64,000 nt of DNA from Diabrotica undecimpunctata (taxonomy: Eukaryota > Arthropoda > Insecta > Coleoptera > Chrysomelidae), in NCBI RefSeq assembly GCF_040954645.1, contig NC_092811.1, positions 88,527,199-88,591,198 on the forward strand. The letters are read 5' to 3'. Position 1 is the stretch's first letter; each line of letters opens with the position of its first letter. Positions 59,045-64,000 of the stretch are shown piece by piece. The notes under the pieces were generated by a model. The model was not told the DNA's origin and searched no databases. It saw only the letters and a program-made list of their open reading frames with translations. Position numbers and translations under genes: made by a program.

Positions 59045-59580
59045 TATCAGTCGTCAAATTTAAGATTTATTTTATTTTATCTAATTTATTTCATTTTATT
59101 CTATATTATTTTGTTTTATTTTACTCTATTTTATTCTATTTGATTCTATTTTATCCTGCTTTACTCCTTTTTATTTTATTTTTTTAATTTTATTTACTTT
59201 AACTTTTTTATTTAATTTTATTTAATTTTATTTTTTTATTTTACTCTATTTCATTCTATTGTATTCTATTTTACTCTGTTTTATTTTATTTTAGTTCATT
59301 TTATTTTATTTTGTTTTATTTTATTATATGCTCTTTTATTCTATCTTATTCAATTTGTATTCTATTTTATTTTAATTTAATTTTTTTTTACTCTATTTTA
59401 TTTTATTCTGTCCTATTTGATTATATTTTATCTTATTTGATTGTATTTTAATTTTATTTATTTTATTTTATATTATTTTACTCTATTTTATTTGATTTTA
59501 TGTTAATTTAATTTAATTTTATTCTATTTTACAATATTTTTATTTTAATTTTATTTTCTTTGGGAATCTTATTTTATTTT
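59045..59580. repeat. Degenerate (ATTTT)n / TATTTTATTC minisatellite
   Basis: About 500 bp built almost entirely from variants of ATTTT, with CT and CA substitutions (TCTATTTTA, TTTATTTTAT). No coding capacity. Confidence 0.85.
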
Positions 59581-60177
59581 AACACTTTCTAACTTACCGC
59601 TTAACTTAAATCTACCTAACAATATATATTTTATCAAGTGTCTCTTAAAAAAAGGTGAACTTGAATATTAAACTCCACGCTTGGTCTGAGATGTAACACA
59701 TGCACTGTCCTCTCTATTTTTGTCAAAGGACAATACCGATAGTATGTGTTATTGAATTTATGACTATTTATAATGTCGAAGTAACTCTTATTTAGTAAGC
59801 ATTTAGAACTAAAAGTAATGTGAAACGAGTATTCATATTATTATACACATTTTTGCAAATAACTAGAGCAGCATTATCACGTGTAATATTTCTACTCGGT
59901 AGACACACTACTTGCGAGTGGTAATTACAACTAATAATATAATCTAACGTTTGGCAATAATATGCGTCCCCTTCGTTAACGAATTCCTACGCGTAGAAAC
60001 TTCTGATGCCGTCTCCCTCAATATTTGAAATTCTATCCTACAGGTAAATATTCGCAATACGCATCTTAAAGTTTTACCGATACCTACTGTATATTACCTA
60101 TCCAGTTGTGTATCATGCCCAGCTGCATACCACTGATTGACAACTTGTTCTGAAGCTATTTTCTTGTGGCGTCTTAA
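59581..60177 (+). other. No gene recognised
   Basis: AT-rich sequence without features up to the TTAA that borders the second piggyBac. Confidence 0.4.
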
Positions 60178-61414
60178 CCCATTAGCGACGAGATAAATTA
60201 TTGATTTTGCATTATTTTTTGCAATATTATTAATGTACTGTGTAAGTAATAAAAAAACTTCTTAAAATGTCTTTCTCACATATTTAATTTCAGAGATATT
60301 AACTTTGGCTTAAAGTAACACTAGGCTCTTACACCACCTAATTTTTGTTAAAAATTAGTAAAAAAAATAAAAGCTTTTGGAATTCAGTAGACAATAAAAC
60401 AAAAATAAAAATTTATTCATAAAAAATGTAATACTGGGTGATTATTCATAAAAATTTCGCTATCGAGAGTAAAACGATATAAAATAATAAGCACATAGTT
60501 CAATATCTAATTTTAAACACATTGTTCTAACAATAGAGTTAATGTTTTAAACGCACTTCTTCTCTTTTTATTTTATTGTTATTGTATCAAATGATTGGTG
60601 TCAAAACGAATGTCATCCGATACTCGACTATCGACAGATGTTGCCAAGAAAGCTAAAGGCCTTCCACTTCCGTTGCTAAGGACACTATTCTTCGCTAAAT
60701 ATGTGCGTACAATTTCTCTTTTAAAATTTAACTTAAAATATACAATTTTTTCCACAAATACTGATCCGGTGGCAACTTACATTCTGAACCATTTAATCAC
60801 TTCCTCCTATAAATGTGTTATATTTAGCGATTAGTTTCGGTCTAGAAACAAATATGCTTCGTTTGAGTTTTTGAGAAAATGTTCTTACTTGACCAACTTT
60901 GTTGGAAATCATTGTTACTACTGGATTATCCATCCACCGAACATATAATTGTCCATTACTTCGTTCAATGGTTGTTTCAAAATAATCCCGATCTTTTTTA
61001 AGACACTCCTTTTTAGAAGTTAACGGACATGTTCTGGGAACTCGATTTTCGCGAACGGTTCCTATAGCGTTATAACCACGAAATTTTAAAAATGACAATA
61101 AAAACGTTCCAGAAAACAAATTATCCATATAAATATTATATCTAGATTGGTTTAGTAGGTTGTCTAATAGTAATAATAAAGAACTAGCAGCTTTTCCAAA
61201 TAATTTTTCGTAGTCATGGTTCGATTTTGGATTTTTTCCTTAGTATAAGTCACCAAATTATCTAAGTATACCCATGTTTTTTGTTGACACGCTACATTTT
61301 GTAATCAAATCTAATTGGCTTTCCTCGAATAAACTGCTTGTGACTTGTATTTTATCATACTTTCATCTCAAGATAAATGTTCTTCGGGTATAAAACTTTC
61401 AGCATGTCTGTAAA

Positions 61415-62701
61415 GCCGGAGATACACTTGCCTGTTACTAGCACAATGGCATACCAGTACCTATACTCGGTTCGCTATCTCCAGTCCGAACTGTCTAGTG
61501 AATTTAGTAATTATTTTTTTTTGCGAAGTTAGTTACTTTTTGACAGACTCGAAGTGGTTGGAAATTACTATACAACCAAGCACACGTACTTGTAGCCAAT
61601 ATTAATAGTAAACAAACTAAATAGTATATAAAATAGAACTTTACAAATTACCGACAATCAATATTTATTTGTTTGCACCATATATAATAAATAGTTATGT
61701 TAAATTATAACAACTAAAATATATATTTTTAATATATACTACCCAAAATGTTATGGGTTTAGTATACACTTCCACTATTTAGAATAATTCTTCTTTTTTC
61801 AAAGAAAGAAGTCTGCAATAGTAGTTTACTTGAGCTATTAATACTGAGAAGTAGGAATTGTTGTGTTGTAGGTTTCCGACAATGAATCTGTCAAAATATG
61901 CCCGAGCTAAGCGAATGGAGTATAGCAAGCACCAGCTACTGTCCCCAAACTGGCATGCTAGCTAATCGCAAAGAATTTAATTTTAACTGCTAGTAGCATG
62001 CTGTGAGATGTAAGACGCATCCGGGAGTGTCACTGGCATGTGTGAACGCGCGCTACAGCTACGGGCATGCCAGTAGCTAACAGAGAATTGTCAGATTTGT
62101 TGTGTTGGTGATAAAAATTAATCGTTTTATTTTTAAACTTGTTAATTTAAAAAATGTTTCGTTGGGGTGACAAAAAACCATCAAATTTATTGCTATTTAT
62201 AGATAATTGGAGTGTCTTTTGAATTCTAAATCATCTCTATATAAAAATAAAATAGTCCGTGACAATGCTTGCACAAAAATTCAAGAGGAAATGGGTAAAA
62301 AATTGCTCAAAGATTTTCTCGCCTATCAATCCAATTTCTCACCCAAATTTTTCTCTTTTTTGAGTTACGCTTCGGATTCATTATTAAATTTCTAACAATA
62401 TCTGTAGTCATCAGCAATATTTGCTTGTTGAATTCATACCGAATACATTCCACGGATCCTTTTTTTTTTGTTGGAAACTCAAAAACTTTTAATTACGAAA
62501 CAAGTACTTTAGTTTCAGATGAAAACCACTTGATTGTTTACTAACACTGGCATGTATAAAAATCTACCTTGCTTTTTCGCCTTGCCAATATAGGCAAGCG
62601 AGCTACTGGCATGCCAATTACTAGCAAATGTGTTTTGTGCTTGCCAGTTACTGGTCTATGCCAGCAACTTTCCCAATTTACTGACATGTGTGTACCCGGC
62701 T
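61415..62701. mobile_element. PIF/Harbinger-like element inside the piggyBac (tentative)
   Basis: Imperfect inverted ends: AGCCGGAGATACAC on the left, and the right end read inward is AGCCGGGTACACAC. It splits the piggyBac frame between DKAWK and AESFIPEEHLS. Many copies of a TGGCATGCCA-type motif lie near both ends. A MADF-like fragment inside suggests Harbinger, whose elements carry a MADF/Myb-type accessory gene. No transposase and no clean target duplication were found. Confidence 0.45.
62153..62397 (+). pseudogene. MADF-domain fragment
   Basis: After MFRWGDKKPSNLLLFIDN a frameshift leads into ECLLNSKSSLYKNKIVRDNA and CTKIQEEMGKKLLKDF. The pattern E-x-LWN-x4-YKNK-x2-R-x2-A-x4-E-x-M is that of MADF DNA-binding domains. 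It is truncated after the second helix. Confidence 0.5.
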
Positions 62702-63181
62702 TATTTTCCACGCCTTATCATTTTACATAATTGATTTTGGTATTATCTGAACAGTGCAAAAACCGACAAATCTGTAAAAATCGATCTCTTCGCATGGCCT
62801 TGGATACTACATAATTTTTCATATTATCATTATAATTCCAATAATGTCGCTTGGATGGTAATTGATTCTACCGACTTATAATAAAATATAGTATTAAGCA
62901 AACGAATTTCCTTACCTGTTATTTTGGGATTGGGACAATTTAAAAATAATGCATAACGACGACTTTCGTCCACTAAATGTTGGATAAATGCTTCATTTAC
63001 AAATTGTTCAAATATTTTCGTTGCAGACATATTTGTCTGTCCCCTTTAGCCATTGAGGTTGATTTCGAGGCTCAAGAAATCTCTCTGAAATTCAATTTTT
63101 TACCTCTTCAGATTCAAAATTAAGACCAGGAATTTCTTCATACTCATTATTCCCAACAAAAATAGTAAATTGCATACTATT

Positions 63182-64000
63182 GCACTTGATAGTAGAATAC
63201 GCAATAAGAAACGCTAAAAATGGAAAAGCAAATGGACCTGATGAAATTCCTACAGAACTGTTGAAACTTTTGAATGATAAATCCGTAACCATAATATTAA
63301 ATCTATTCAATACAATATACAATACTGGTATAATACCTCAAGAATGGTTGCTATCTACGTTTGTCACCATACCGAAGAAAACTAAGGCAATGCAATGTTC
63401 AGATCATCGAACAATCTCCTTGATGAGTCATCTGCTTAAAATATTTCTTAGAGTCATCCACAACCGAACCTATCAAAAGTTAGATATCGATATTAAAGTT
63501 ACACAGATGGGATTCAGAAAAGGATTAGGTACAAGAGAAGCTCTCTTTGCCTTAAACGTCCTAATACAGAGATCTCTAGATGTTAACCAAGAGGTACACG
63601 TCTGCTTTATAGACTTTGAAAAGGCCTTTGACAAAGTACGCCACAATAAACTCAAAGAAATCCTGGAGGGTAAGAACATCGACACCAGAGACATACAAAT
63701 AATATTAAATCTGTACTGGAATCAGCGAGCTAATATAAAAATAGAAGACCAAACATCGGAAGAAATAGAAATACGTAGAGGAGTACGACAGCGTTGTATG
63801 TTGTCACCGCTCTTGTTTAATATCTACAGCGAACAAATATGCCAAGAAGCTCTGTCACATGCAAACGAAGGGATAATAGTCAATGGAGAAGTTATCAATA
63901 ACATTCGATATGCTGACGATACTGTGATAATGGCAAGAACAGCGGAAGATCTACAACATCTAGTTGAAATATGAATGAGATATGTAATAACTACGGCATA
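63182..64000 (+). pseudogene. RTE-like LINE reverse transcriptase, runs off the window
   Basis: A 264-codon open frame (63180-63974) starts within RT. It has GKANGPDEIPTELLKLLNDK, QEWLLSTFVTIPKKTKAMQ, CSDHRTISLMSHLLKIFLRV, TQMGFRKGLGTREALFALNV, HVCFIDFEKAFDKVRHNKL, RRGVRQRCMLSPLLFNIYSE and INNIRYADDTVIMA (catalytic YADD intact). A frameshift follows near 63970 and the element continues past 64000. It is 5'-truncated at its junction with the piggyBac. It is the best-preserved RTE-like RT in the window. Confidence 0.75.

Larger units (their letters stand above)
60595..63115 (-). pseudogene. piggyBac transposase, interrupted
   Basis: Read from high to low coordinates: EPRNQPQWLKGT, then FEQFVNEAFIQHLVDESRRY and PNPKITGKEIRLLN (62830-63030), RHYWNYNDNM, MRRDRFLQICRFLHCSDN, DKAWK, then the insertion. 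It continues with AESFIPEEHLS and DESMIKY (61345-61410; first Asp), KQFIRGKPIRFDYKM, YMDNLFSGTFLLSFLKFRGY (second Asp), TVRENRVPRTCPLT, AKYNTFIGGSD (60793; third Asp), QNVSCHRISI, and VSDDIRFDTNHLI. All three catalytic Asp are readable, but stops and frameshifts abound. Confidence 0.75.
60178..63181 (-). mobile_element. Second piggyBac element, dead, interrupted
   Basis: The left border is TTAA (60174-60177) followed by CCCATTAGCGACGAG, which resembles the end of the other piggyBac here (CCCTTTAACGGCG). The right end is missing because a LINE begins at about 63182. Transposase remnants run on the minus strand, and a TIR element is inserted at 61415-62701. Confidence 0.65.

Overview
This is an AT-rich (roughly two-thirds A+T), intron- and transposon-dense stretch of animal DNA. 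It is most likely an insect, and the mix of element families suggests a beetle, but that is an inference from the elements and the ankyrin-like gene and no species marker was seen. The + strand carries the 3' part of one host gene. It has a giant 8.3 kb exon (about 1367-9655), two small exons (9887-9949 and 30522-30567), and a terminal exon with the stop codon (42898-42976). All four exons join in phase with GT-AG introns. The encoded protein is the long, disordered, Ser/Glu/Asp/Lys-rich tail of what I read as a giant ankyrin (Ank2-like). The folded ankyrin, ZU5 and death domains would lie upstream of the window.

The last two introns (20.6 kb and 12.3 kb) and everything 3' of the gene are filled with mobile elements at different stages of decay, often nested. 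In 11041-18484 a TIR element contains a dead piggyBac (TTAA-flanked), which contains an almost intact 5.4 kb non-LTR retrotransposon (ORF1, endonuclease, RT, RNase H) bounded by a perfect 13-bp target-site duplication. In 18850-19500 two diverged tandem units each end in a hammerhead-ribozyme-shaped motif. In 20903-29676 there are remnants of RTE-like LINEs, two Ty3/gypsy fragments and a LINE tail.

In 30845-42065 an RTE-like LINE is split by an 8.8 kb insertion with a 13-bp duplication. This insertion (30955-39775) has inverted ends that both carry hammerhead-like motifs and a GIY-YIG-like reading frame inside, so it looks like a Penelope-like element. It in turn received three mariner-superfamily elements, a 669-bp LINE tail and a Jockey fragment. 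A second RTE-like copy is inserted in the same host LINE.

Downstream of the gene, 44516-47175 holds a two-exon DNA-transposon transposase with one catalytic Asp replaced. 47767-49132 holds two RTE-like tails next to TA microsatellites. 51220-51634 and 56246-56660 are two near-identical 415-bp MITEs, each with a perfect 8-bp duplication. 53090-57190 is a decayed RTE-like element. 57550-58862 holds small LINE and Helitron-like scraps. 60178-63181 is a second dead piggyBac split by a PIF/Harbinger-like element. The window ends in another RTE-like RT (63182-64000).

The host gene is the only functional gene I can support. The others are selfish or derived sequences. The most unusual content is the set of four hammerhead-like motifs and the nested architecture that can be resolved to the base by target-site duplications.
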